From: Lentzea aerocolonigenes
Lineage (GTDB): Bacteria; Actinomycetota; Actinomycetes; Mycobacteriales; Pseudonocardiaceae
Reading direction: 5' to 3'
DNA length: 54,582 nt
NCBI RefSeq assembly: GCF_000974445.1
Contig: NZ_BBOJ01000040.1
Coordinates: 1-54,582 of the forward strand
Shown: positions 48,172-54,582 of the stretch, one piece after another
How positions within the stretch are numbered: the stretch's first letter is position 1
How the letters are laid out: the number at the start of each line of letters is the position of its first letter
The notes under the pieces: model-generated
Told to the model about the DNA's origin: nothing
What the model saw: only the letters and a program-made list of their open reading frames with translations
Database searches by the model: none
Translations under genes and position numbers: made by a program

Positions 48172-48707
48172 CCGAGGACCTTGCGGATGGCGTCACGAGC
48201 CTTGTCCACGACGGCCACGACGGGGCCGAGCGCCAGGTTGGCGACCGGGCTCTCGACACCGGGGTGCGGGCGCGTCGGCGCGATCGCCTCGGCGGCCTCC
48301 ACGGCCTTCGCCATGCGTTCGAGACGTTCCTGGTCGTGCACCTTGCGCAGCAGCGGGAACTCGGCCTGTTCCTCGTGGTCGGCGTGGGCGAGCACGTCGT
48401 CGCGCAGCTGCACGAGCAACGTGTCGAAGCCCTCGGCGTCGGGGCCCATGTCGTCCATCGTGCTGAGGAGTTCCTTCGCGCGGTGTTCTTCCGCGACCCG
48501 TGCGTCCACGATCGGCTCGCCGCCGTTCACACGTGCCACGGCGGGGTGCACGATCTCCTCCTCCGCCGTCTCGTGGATGGAGAGCAGCCGCACGAGCCGA
48601 TGCCATGCGTCCTTGCGTTTGTCGCCGGTGGCGGTCTCGACCTCCGCGAAGAGCGTGCGGATGGTCGCGTGTTGCCGGTGCAGCAGCGTGATCACGTCAT
48701 CAGCCAT
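48168..48707 (-). CDS. Hemerythrin domain-containing protein
   Basis: A 179-residue four-helix bundle with hemerythrin-type iron ligands: LLHRQHATIRTLF (His), LSIHETAEEEIVHPA (His, Glu), EEHRAKELL and HADHEEQAEFPLL (His, Glu). A C-terminal tail of about 45 residues follows. Hemerythrins bind di-iron and sense or carry oxygen or NO. First gene of the operon with the epimerase and FAD oxidoreductase; all could respond to redox or oxygen. Confidence 0.9.
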   Translation of the reverse strand: MADDVITLLHRQHATIRTLFAEVETATGDKRKDAWHRLVRLLSIHETAEEEIVHPAVARVNGGEPIVDARVAEEHRAKELLSTMDDMGPDAEGFDTLLVQLRDDVLAHADHEEQAEFPLLRKVHDQERLERMAKAVEAAEAIAPTRPHPGVESPVANLALGPVVAVVDKARDAIRKVLG

Positions 48708-48862
48708 GCCGTCCGGATACCCGAAATGTGATCGACAACGCCGTATCTCATTTCGTTTGTTGCCGAAGAGCTAGCACACTCCGTAGTCGAACGGTAGTCA
48801 CATGAACCCAACCGGGCTGTGTTCCGTACCACATAAGTAGGCATTGTGTTACCGATCAACTA

Positions 48863-48884
48863 ATACTGAGCTACCGCTTAGTAT
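48863..48884. promoter_or_regulatory. Inverted repeat upstream of the binding-protein gene
   Basis: ATACTGAGC-TACC-GCTTAGTAT: 8 of 9 positions are complementary, with one G-T mismatch. It lies 35 bases before the lipoprotein start in an AT-rich 211-base divergent gap (48708-48918). Possibly an operator. Confidence 0.5.
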
Positions 48885-48918
48885 GTTCGGCCCTGATCTT
48901 TCGACCAAGGACTGCTGC

Positions 48919-50157
48919 ATGCCCTTCCGCCGCCGTGTACTGCCCACCGCCTTAGCGCTCACCGTCCTCGTGGCCGGCTGTGGCGCGAAGGAAGACCAGA
49001 AAGTCCAGGTCAAAACCGGACCGGGCGTCACCGACGACAAGATCTCGCTCGGCGTCCTCACCGACCTGACGGGGCCGTTCAAGGCGTCCGCGCTGACCCG
49101 CATGAAGGGCTACGAGCTCTACCTGAAGCAGATCAACGACCGCGGGGGCATCTGCGGGCGCAAGGTCGAGATCAAGCAGAAGGACCACGCGTACGACGTG
49201 CAGAAGGCGCTCGACGCCTACTTCGAGCTGGAGCCGCAGGTCCTGGGCCTGCTGGAGCTCGCGGGCACGCCGATGACCACGGCGATCGAGCCCGACATCA
49301 TGCAGACCCGCACGCTGACCGCGCCCGCGTCGTGGTCCGCGTCGCTGCTCGGCAACCCGCACATGATGATCGTGGGCACCACCTACGACCTCGACGTCAT
49401 CAACGGGCTCGACCACTACAAGCGCCGCGGTGTCATCAAGGAGGGCGACACCGTCGGTCACGTGTACGTCCAGGGCAGCTACGGCGACAACGCGGTCGAG
49501 GGCAGTCGGTTCGTCGGCCAGCAGTGGAACATGAAGATCGCCGAGCAGCCCATCGGGGAGACCACGGCCGACCTCGCCCAGCAGATCGGCGCGCTGAAGG
49601 CCCAGGGCGCCAAGGCGATCGTGCTGAGCACCGCTCCCGCCCAGACCGCCGCCGCGGTGGGCGTCGCCGCGGCGTTGAAGTGGGACGTGCCGTTCATGGT
49701 CAACGTCGTGGGCTACGACCCCGCGCTGCTGGACTCGCCGGTCGCCGCGGCCGTGGAGAAGCAGGTGTCCGTGGTGACGTCGGTGGCGCCGTTCGCCGGC
49801 ACCCAGCCCGGTCCGCGCGAGGTGGCGGCGGCGTTCAGCAAGAACTACCCCAACGACAAGCCCGCGCTGTACGTCGACCACGGCTACACGGTCGCGAAGG
49901 TGTTCCTGTCGGTCGTCGAGAAGGCCTGCAAGAACGGTGACCTCACGCGGGACGGCGTGCTGAAGGCGTTCCACGACACCAACGGCCTGGACACCCAGGG
50001 CCTCACCGGCGCCCTGCACTACTCGCTGGTGGGCCGGCCCTCGTCCACCCAGTCGTACATCACCAAGGTCGACAAGTCGGCGCCCGGCGGTCTCACGACC
50101 GTCGAGGAGCTGTTCGAGTCCGAGCTGGTGAAGGCCAAGGGCACGCGCGCCAAGTAG
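48919..50157 (+). CDS. Branched-chain amino acid-type ABC substrate-binding lipoprotein
   Basis: A 412-residue lipoprotein: signal peptide with lipobox LVAGC (Cys21), then a LivJ/leucine-binding (Peripla_BP_6) fold (ISLGVLTDLTGPFKASAL, shown in part; GYELYLKQINDRGGICGRKVEI, shown in part; YGDNAVEGSRFV; QIGALKAQGAKAIVLST). Extra Cys residues may form disulfides. ATG 48919 has AAGGA at 48907-48911. No permease or ATPase gene is adjacent, so it is an orphan receptor or works with a distant transporter. Ends at a strong hairpin shared with tex. Confidence 0.88.
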   Translation: MPFRRRVLPTALALTVLVAGCGAKEDQKVQVKTGPGVTDDKISLGVLTDLTGPFKASALTRMKGYELYLKQINDRGGICGRKVEIKQKDHAYDVQKALDAYFELEPQVLGLLELAGTPMTTAIEPDIMQTRTLTAPASWSASLLGNPHMMIVGTTYDLDVINGLDHYKRRGVIKEGDTVGHVYVQGSYGDNAVEGSRFVGQQWNMKIAEQPIGETTADLAQQIGALKAQGAKAIVLSTAPAQTAAAVGVAAALKWDVPFMVNVVGYDPALLDSPVAAAVEKQVSVVTSVAPFAGTQPGPREVAAAFSKNYPNDKPALYVDHGYTVAKVFLSVVEKACKNGDLTRDGVLKAFHDTNGLDTQGLTGALHYSLVGRPSSTQSYITKVDKSAPGGLTTVEELFESELVKAKGTRAK

Positions 50158-50162
50158 GACGC

Positions 50163-50205
50163 ACGAGAAAGGGCCCCTCCCGCGGCGGAAGGGGCCCTTT
50201 CTCGT
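50163..50205. terminator. Bidirectional intrinsic terminator between the lipoprotein gene and tex
   Basis: A 16-bp perfect stem (50163-50178 with 50190-50205) around an 11-base loop, ending in a pyrimidine-rich TTTCTCGT. It lies between convergent stops (50157 and 50212). Confidence 0.85.
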
Positions 50206-50211
50206 ATCTGG

Positions 50212-52536
50212 CTACTTGCCGAAGCCGGCCTTGCGGAGCGCGTCCGCCATCGAGCCGCTCGCCGGTGGCGGCGAGTTGCGCTGCTGGCCACCGCGCTGCT
50301 GCCCACCACCGCGCTGAGGACGGCGGTCGCGGCCGCCACCGCCGCCCTGCTGCTTCGGAGCGGGCTTGCCCGGCTCGTCGGTCAGGCGCAGCGTCAGGCC
50401 GATCCGCTTGCGGGCCTCGTCGACCTCCAGCACCTTCACCCGCACCACGTCACCGGACTTCACGACGTCGCGCGGGTCCTTGACGTAGTTGTTGGACAGA
50501 GCGGAGATGTGCACGAGACCGTCCTGGTGCACGCCGATGTCCACGAACGCGCCGAACGCGGCCACGTTCGTCACGACACCCTCCAGCACCATGCCGGGCT
50601 TGAGGTCGGCGATCTTCTCGACGCCGTCCGCGAAGGTCGCCGTCTTGAACGCCGGGCGCGGGTCGCGACCGGGCTTCTCCAGCTCCTTCAGGATGTCCGT
50701 GACGGTCGGCAGGCCGAACTTCTCGTCGACGAACTTCTCCGGCCGCAGCTTCGTGAGCACCGCGGTGTTGCCGATCAGCTCGGCACCCGCCTCCTGCTGC
50801 ATCTTCCGCACGACCGGGTACGCCTCGGGGTGCACGGAGGACGCGTCGAGCGGTTCGTCACCGCCGCGGATCTTGAGGAAGCCCGCGCACTGCTCGAACG
50901 CCTTCGGGCCCAGCCGCGCCACGTCCTTCAGGGCGGTGCGCGTCTTGAACGGACCGTTCTGGTCGCGGTGCAGCACGATGTTCTCCGCGAGACCGGCGGT
51001 GATGCCGGAGACGCGGGTCAGCAGCGGCACGGACGCGGTGTTGAGATCCACACCGACCGCGTTGACGCAGTCCTCGACCACCGCGTCGAGCGACCGCGAC
51101 AGCTTCGACTCCGACAGGTCGTGCTGGTACTGGCCGACACCGATGGACTTCGGGTCGATCTTCACCAGCTCGGCCAGCGGGTCCTGCAGGCGCCGGGCGA
51201 TCGACACCGCGCCGCGGATCGACACGTCGAGGCCGGGCAGTTCCGACGACGCGTAGGCCGACGCCGAGTAGACCGACGCGCCCGCCTCGGACACGACGAT
51301 CTTGGTGAGCTTGAGCTCGGGGTGGCGCTTGATCAGGTCGGCGGCGAGCTTGTCGGTCTCGCGCGAGGCGGTGCCGTTGCCGATCGCGATCAGGTCGACG
51401 TTGTGCGCCTTGGCCAGCGCCGCGAGCTTCGCGATCGACTCGTCCCAGCGGTTCGCGGGCACGTGCGGCTGGATCACGCCGTGCGCCACGACCTTGCCGG
51501 TGGCGTCGACGACCGCGACCTTCACACCGGTGCGGTAGCCGGGGTCGAGGCCCATCGTGGCGCGCGTACCGGCCGGGGCGGCCAGCAGCAGGTCGCGCAG
51601 GTTCGAGGCGAAAACCTTCACGGCCTCGTCCTCGGCGAACGACCGCAGGCGTCCGCGCAGGTCGATGCCCAGGTGCACGAGGATCCGGGTCCGCCACGCC
51701 CAGCGCACGGTGTCGGTGAGCCACTTGTCGCCCGGCCGGCCGCGGTCGTCGATGCCGAAGCGGGCCGCGATGCGCACCTCGAACGACGACGGGCCGCCCT
51801 CCTCGTTCGGCTCCTCCGGCTCGAGGACGAGGTCGAGGACCTCCTCCTTCTCGCCCCGGAACAGCGCGAGGATGCGGTGCGACGGCAGCTTGGCGAAGGG
51901 CTCGTCGAACTCGAAGTAGTCGGCGAACTTGGCGCCCTCGGTCTCCTTGCCCTCGCGGACCTTGGAGACGACGCGGCCGCGCGTCCACATCTGCTCGCGC
52001 AGCTCGCCGATCAGGTCGCCGTCCTCGCCGAACCGCTCGACCAGGATGGCGCGCGCACCCTGCAGGGCGGCCGCCGCGTCGGCGACCTCCTTGGCCGGGT
52101 CGACGAACTTCGCGGCCTCTTCCTGCGGGTTCAGGTTCGGGTCACCCAGAAGTGCGTCGGCCAGCGGTTCGAGACCGGCTTCCTTCGCGATCTGGGCCTT
52201 CGTGCGGCGCTTCGGCTTGTACGGCAGGTAGAGGTCCTCGAGCCGCGCCTTGGAGTCGGCGGCGAGGATCTGCGCCTCCAGCGCCTCGTCGAGCTTGCCC
52301 TGCTCGCGGATCGAGGTGAGGACGGCCGCCCGGCGCTCCTCCAGCTCACGCAGGTAACCGAGCCGTTCTTCGAGCGTGCGCAGCTGCGCGTCGTCGAGAC
52401 CGCCGGTCGCCTCCTTGCGGTATCGGGCGACGAACGGGACGGTCGCGCCACCGTCGAGCAGTTCGACAGCAGAGCTGACCTGGCCGGTGGCCACACCGAG
52501 CTCGTCAGCGATCTTCTGGTGGATGAGCGTTGTCAC
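50212..52536 (-). CDS. tex: Tex family RNA-binding transcription accessory protein
   Basis: A 774-residue Tex/Spt6-like protein: N-terminal helical Tex domain (HQKIADELGVATGQVSSAVELL, shown in part), YqgF-like region (TMGLDPGYRTGVKVAVVD), helix-hairpin-helix repeats (NTASVPLLTRVSGITAGLAENI, shown in part; LGPKAFEQCAGFLKI), and a C-terminal S1 domain (GMVLEGVVTNVAAFGAFVDIGVHQDGLVHIS, shown in part). A Gly/Arg/Gln-rich tail (RGGGQQRGGQQRN) may aid RNA binding. Start GTG 52536 reads VTTLIHQK, the conserved beginning. It is divergent from the phosphodiesterase-like gene with a 48-base gap. Confidence 0.94.
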   Translation of the reverse strand: MTTLIHQKIADELGVATGQVSSAVELLDGGATVPFVARYRKEATGGLDDAQLRTLEERLGYLRELEERRAAVLTSIREQGKLDEALEAQILAADSKARLEDLYLPYKPKRRTKAQIAKEAGLEPLADALLGDPNLNPQEEAAKFVDPAKEVADAAAALQGARAILVERFGEDGDLIGELREQMWTRGRVVSKVREGKETEGAKFADYFEFDEPFAKLPSHRILALFRGEKEEVLDLVLEPEEPNEEGGPSSFEVRIAARFGIDDRGRPGDKWLTDTVRWAWRTRILVHLGIDLRGRLRSFAEDEAVKVFASNLRDLLLAAPAGTRATMGLDPGYRTGVKVAVVDATGKVVAHGVIQPHVPANRWDESIAKLAALAKAHNVDLIAIGNGTASRETDKLAADLIKRHPELKLTKIVVSEAGASVYSASAYASSELPGLDVSIRGAVSIARRLQDPLAELVKIDPKSIGVGQYQHDLSESKLSRSLDAVVEDCVNAVGVDLNTASVPLLTRVSGITAGLAENIVLHRDQNGPFKTRTALKDVARLGPKAFEQCAGFLKIRGGDEPLDASSVHPEAYPVVRKMQQEAGAELIGNTAVLTKLRPEKFVDEKFGLPTVTDILKELEKPGRDPRPAFKTATFADGVEKIADLKPGMVLEGVVTNVAAFGAFVDIGVHQDGLVHISALSNNYVKDPRDVVKSGDVVRVKVLEVDEARKRIGLTLRLTDEPGKPAPKQQGGGGGRDRRPQRGGGQQRGGQQRNSPPPASGSMADALRKAGFGK

Positions 52537-52584
52537 AGCGCGCCATTCTGCCCGTTGTCCGTTTCGACGTGGCACGGTGTCCTG

Positions 52585-53676
52585 GTGACCATCGCCGAGG
52601 TCGTCCCCTCACTGCTGTCGGGCCTGGAAGTTCCGGGTGCCGACAACACGTTGGACCTGCCGTCCGCACGGCGTGTCGTGCTGCTGCTCGTGGACGGGCT
52701 GGGACACCACCTGCTGCGTGAGCACGCCGAGCACGCCCCGTTCCTGTCGTCGCTGGCCGGCCGGGACATCTCCGTCGGGTTCCCGTCGTCGACGGCCACG
52801 AGCCTCGCCTCGGTCGGCACCGGGCTGCTGTCGGGCGAGCACGGCATCGTCGGCTACACGTTCGCGGTCGGGGACGAGGTGCTCAACTCGCTGACCTGGT
52901 CGCGCGCCGGCGATCACCACCACGACCTGCGCAAGACGCTCGTGCCCGAGGTCGTGCAGCCGCACCCGACGCTGTTCGAACGCGCGGCGGCGGCCGGGGT
53001 GGCGGTCAGCTCGGTCGCGCCCCGCGTCCACGCCGGCAGCGGCCTGACGCGGGCGGTGCTGCGCGGTTCGTGGTACCGCGGTGCCGTGGGCTTCGGCGAC
53101 CTCGCGCTGGGCGCGGTCGCGGCGGTCCGGCAGGACCGTTCGTTCTGCTACGCCTACCACCCGGACCTCGACACGATCGGGCACTTCTACGGGCCGGGGT
53201 CCGAGGAGTGGTTGCTGCAGCTGGAGTTCGTGGACGCGCTCGCCGAACGCATCGCGGCGCGCCTGCCGTCCGGTGCGGTGCTGGTCGTGACGGCCGACCA
53301 CGGCATGATCACCGCGGACGACCGGATCGACTTCGACACCGAACCCGTGCTGTGGGAGGGAGTTCGCGTGATCGCCGGTGAGCCTCGCGTGCGCTACCTG
53401 CACACCGAGAGCGACGAGGTGCTGGACGTGTGGCGGGAGTTCCTCGGCGACCGCGCGGACGTGCTGTCGCGGGAGGAAGCCGTGGCGGCGGGGTGGTTCG
53501 GCCCGGTCGGCCCGCTGGCCGTCGACCGCATCGGGGACGTCGTCGTGGCGATGAGGAAGTCCGCCGTGGTCGTGCGCAGCCAGGCCGAACCCGTGCTGAG
53601 CAAGCTGACCGGGATGCACGGCTCGCGGACCCCGCAGGAGCTCGCAATCCCGCTGCTCGTCCACTCGGCGCCTTAG
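52585..53676 (+). CDS. Alkaline phosphatase superfamily nucleotide pyrophosphatase/phosphodiesterase-like protein
   Basis: A 363-residue NPP-type phosphodiesterase fold: VVLLLVDGLG (metal Asp), GFPSSTATSLASVGTGL (nucleophile Thr region), YHPDLDTIGHFYGPGS (Asp, His) and VLVVTADHGMI (Asp, His). These match nucleotide pyrophosphatase/phosphodiesterase metal ligands. No signal peptide. The start GTG 52585 (VTIAEV) was chosen because the family fold begins there; the frame is open far upstream, antisense to tex, which is shadow. Substrate unknown. Confidence 0.88.
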   Translation: MTIAEVVPSLLSGLEVPGADNTLDLPSARRVVLLLVDGLGHHLLREHAEHAPFLSSLAGRDISVGFPSSTATSLASVGTGLLSGEHGIVGYTFAVGDEVLNSLTWSRAGDHHHDLRKTLVPEVVQPHPTLFERAAAAGVAVSSVAPRVHAGSGLTRAVLRGSWYRGAVGFGDLALGAVAAVRQDRSFCYAYHPDLDTIGHFYGPGSEEWLLQLEFVDALAERIAARLPSGAVLVVTADHGMITADDRIDFDTEPVLWEGVRVIAGEPRVRYLHTESDEVLDVWREFLGDRADVLSREEAVAAGWFGPVGPLAVDRIGDVVVAMRKSAVVVRSQAEPVLSKLTGMHGSRTPQELAIPLLVHSAP

Positions 53677-53686
53677 CCTCGGGATT

Positions 53687-53704
53687 TCACCTGATCTGAG
53701 GTGA
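53687..53704 (+). terminator. Small hairpin after the phosphodiesterase-like gene
   Basis: TCACCT-GATCTG-AGGTGA is a perfect 6-bp stem 10 bases after the stop at 53676. No T tract. A weak terminator at best. Confidence 0.35.
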
Positions 53705-53724
53705 CACGCCTCTGAATGCGCGGA

Positions 53725-53790
53725 AGTGCCTGTCCTGTAAGGAAAACTGGTGTTTGCGAAGACATCAGATACACCGAACAGGAAGGCACT
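53725..53790 (+). promoter_or_regulatory. RNA hairpin masking the transposase ribosome site
   Basis: AGTGCCT (53725-53731) pairs with AGGCACT (53784-53790), and CCTGT (53734-53738) with ACAGG (53778-53782). The 3' arm includes the Shine-Dalgarno GGAAGG at 53781-53786 for GTG 53797. Read-through transcripts from outside could fold and block translation; a transcript starting inside would lack the 5' arm. Confidence 0.5.
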
Positions 53791-53796
53791 CCGCAG

Positions 53797-54582
53797 GTGA
53801 AGCGTAGCGCAGGTCCGTGTCTGGTTCTTGATCCGGCTCGTGAGTCGTTGGTGTCGTCGGCGGGCGCGGTGTTGCTGCGGCAGACCCTGCGGCTGTCCGG
53901 GGCGCAGCGGGCGTTATCGGGCGCGCTGACGCCGTGGCGGGGCCGGCGTGCCACGCATGATCCGGGCAAGATCCTCTGCGATGTCGCGATCGCGGTCGCG
54001 CTGGGCGGAGACTGCCTGGCCGATCTCGCCCTCGTGCGCGCCCAGCCGGGGCTGTTCGGCCCTGTGGCCAGCGACCCGACGGTGTCACGGCTGGTCAGCA
54101 CACTCGCCGCCGACATCGGCGCGTCGCTGGCGGCGATCCGCGCCGCTCGTGCCCAGGCACGGGCGGCGGTATGGGCGCGGCGGCGGCCACTGGCCGGGCG
54201 AGCTGGGACCCGTGACGGCGGACTGGTGATCGTGGACATCGACGCGACACTGGTGACCGCGCACTCGGACAAACAACACGCCACCGGCACCCACAAACGG
54301 GGTTTCGGGTTCGCGCCGATGTGCGCGTTCGTCGATCACGGCGAGCACGGCACCGGGGAGACCCTGCTCGCCCAGTTGCGGCCGGGCAACGCCTCCCCCT
54401 GGAACGCCCGCGACCACATCGAGGCGGTCGATCTGGCGCTGGCCCAGCTACCCGAGACCGAACGGGACCAGGTGCTCATCCGCGCCGACTCCGGCGGATG
54501 TTCCCAGGCGCTGCTGCACTATCTCACCGAGCTGGGCCTGGAGTACTCGATCGGGTTTCCCGCCCAGGACGGGGTCAAAGCG
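53797..54582 (+). CDS. IS1380-family transposase (3' truncated by window edge)
   Basis: 262 codons are open to the last base with no stop. The DDE region is recognisable: LVIVDIDATLVTAHSDKQ (first catalytic Asp), HATGTHKRGFGFAPMCAFVDHG, shown in part as THKRGFGFAPM, LRPGNASPWNARDHI, and VLIRADSGG with the second Asp. GTG 53797 is ten bases after GGAAGG. The third catalytic residue and the C-terminus lie outside the window. The N-terminal part (LTPWRGRRATHDPGKILCDVA, shown in part) fits the IS1380 layout. Confidence 0.88.
   Translation, partial: MKRSAGPCLVLDPARESLVSSAGAVLLRQTLRLSGAQRALSGALTPWRGRRATHDPGKILCDVAIAVALGGDCLADLALVRAQPGLFGPVASDPTVSRLVSTLAADIGASLAAIRAARAQARAAVWARRRPLAGRAGTRDGGLVIVDIDATLVTAHSDKQHATGTHKRGFGFAPMCAFVDHGEHGTGETLLAQLRPGNASPWNARDHIEAVDLALAQLPETERDQVLIRADSGGCSQALLHYLTELGLEYSIGFPAQDGVKA

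Larger units (their letters stand above)
53725..54582 (+). mobile_element. IS1380-family insertion sequence, 5' portion
   Basis: The transposase gene and its upstream region run off the right edge, so the right end and target duplication are outside the window. The left boundary is not certain; it is placed at the first arm of the upstream inverted repeat and could be up to some tens of bases either way (a CCTGTAAGG-like candidate end starts at 53734). Confidence 0.65.

Noticed and set aside
50509..52584. Long plus-strand open frame upstream of the phosphodiesterase-like gene
   Set aside because: It is antisense to tex, whose protein is complete and conserved. Family similarity of the plus-strand protein begins only at GTG 52585.
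1..54582. tRNA, rRNA, replication origin or phage attachment sites
   Set aside because: Scanned the intergenic gaps by eye; no cloverleaf, no rRNA sequence, no integrase and no direct-repeat att pair were seen.

Overview
The window is GC-rich DNA with GTG/TTG starts, many 1- or 4-base gene overlaps, and markers typical of the Actinomycetota: DUF397/DUF5753 regulators, a mycothiol-type DinB enzyme, an AfsR/SARP regulator, a Rv2578c-type radical SAM protein and a sunset-domain protein. Gene content fits a filamentous Pseudonocardiaceae-like actinomycete (Lentzea, Saccharothrix or a relative). That placement is inference from gene families; no rRNA or tRNA is present. Most of the window looks chromosomal, with a mobile element cut by each edge.

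Layout. 1-1270: 3' part of a group II intron (maturase, domains V and VI) inserted in the sense direction in a DUF5753 regulator gene, followed by its DUF397 partner. 1.4-7.4 kb: housekeeping genes rel (ppGpp), a membrane-anchored cyclophilin, an MBL-fold hydrolase and hisS. 7.4-14.8 kb: a spermidine-synthase-like methyltransferase, DUF1304, a minus-strand pnuC-nadR-yibE/F unit, and an intein-containing radical SAM gene. A perfect actinobacterial SOS box sits between pnuC and the radical SAM gene. An NTF2-like protein and a PrmC-related methyltransferase follow.

15.0-23.8 kb: an eight-gene, translationally coupled operon for acyl-CoA catabolism related to the acyclic terpene (Atu) or leucine/isovalerate pathways: TetR, TIGR03084, AtuA, AtuA-related protein, acyl-CoA dehydrogenase, carboxylase beta, carboxylase alpha and a second acyl-CoA dehydrogenase. 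Its one loose junction holds a 39-bp tandem repeat array that is itself an open frame with a GTGA overlap at each end. 23.8-25.4 kb: an alpha/beta hydrolase and an XRE regulator. 25.6-29.2 kb: three tandem secreted subtilases, the middle one lacking the oxyanion-hole Asn.

29.3-39.6 kb: aspS, DUF389, a kinase-fold protein without its catalytic Asp, an SGNH hydrolase, a two-component system, a 5'-nucleotidase-like phosphatase, an ArfA/ArfC-like pair and mug. 39.8-45.8 kb: an AfsR-type regulator with an early TTA codon, two secreted cell-wall-type hydrolases on divergent strands, an LLM oxidoreductase, a DUF4041 protein without a nuclease domain, and an SRPBCC protein. 45.8-48.7 kb: a minus-strand FAD oxidoreductase/epimerase/hemerythrin operon. 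48.9-53.7 kb: an orphan amino-acid-type binding lipoprotein, tex, and a phosphodiesterase-like protein. The 3' edge cuts an IS1380-family element whose transposase runs off the window.

No stretch above about 300 bases is without a gene. The most unusual items are the 39-bp repeat relay frame, the SOS-box/intein radical SAM locus, the sense-strand intron in a DUF5753 gene, and several enzymes with altered catalytic motifs (NadR Walker A, the middle subtilase, the kinase-fold protein).
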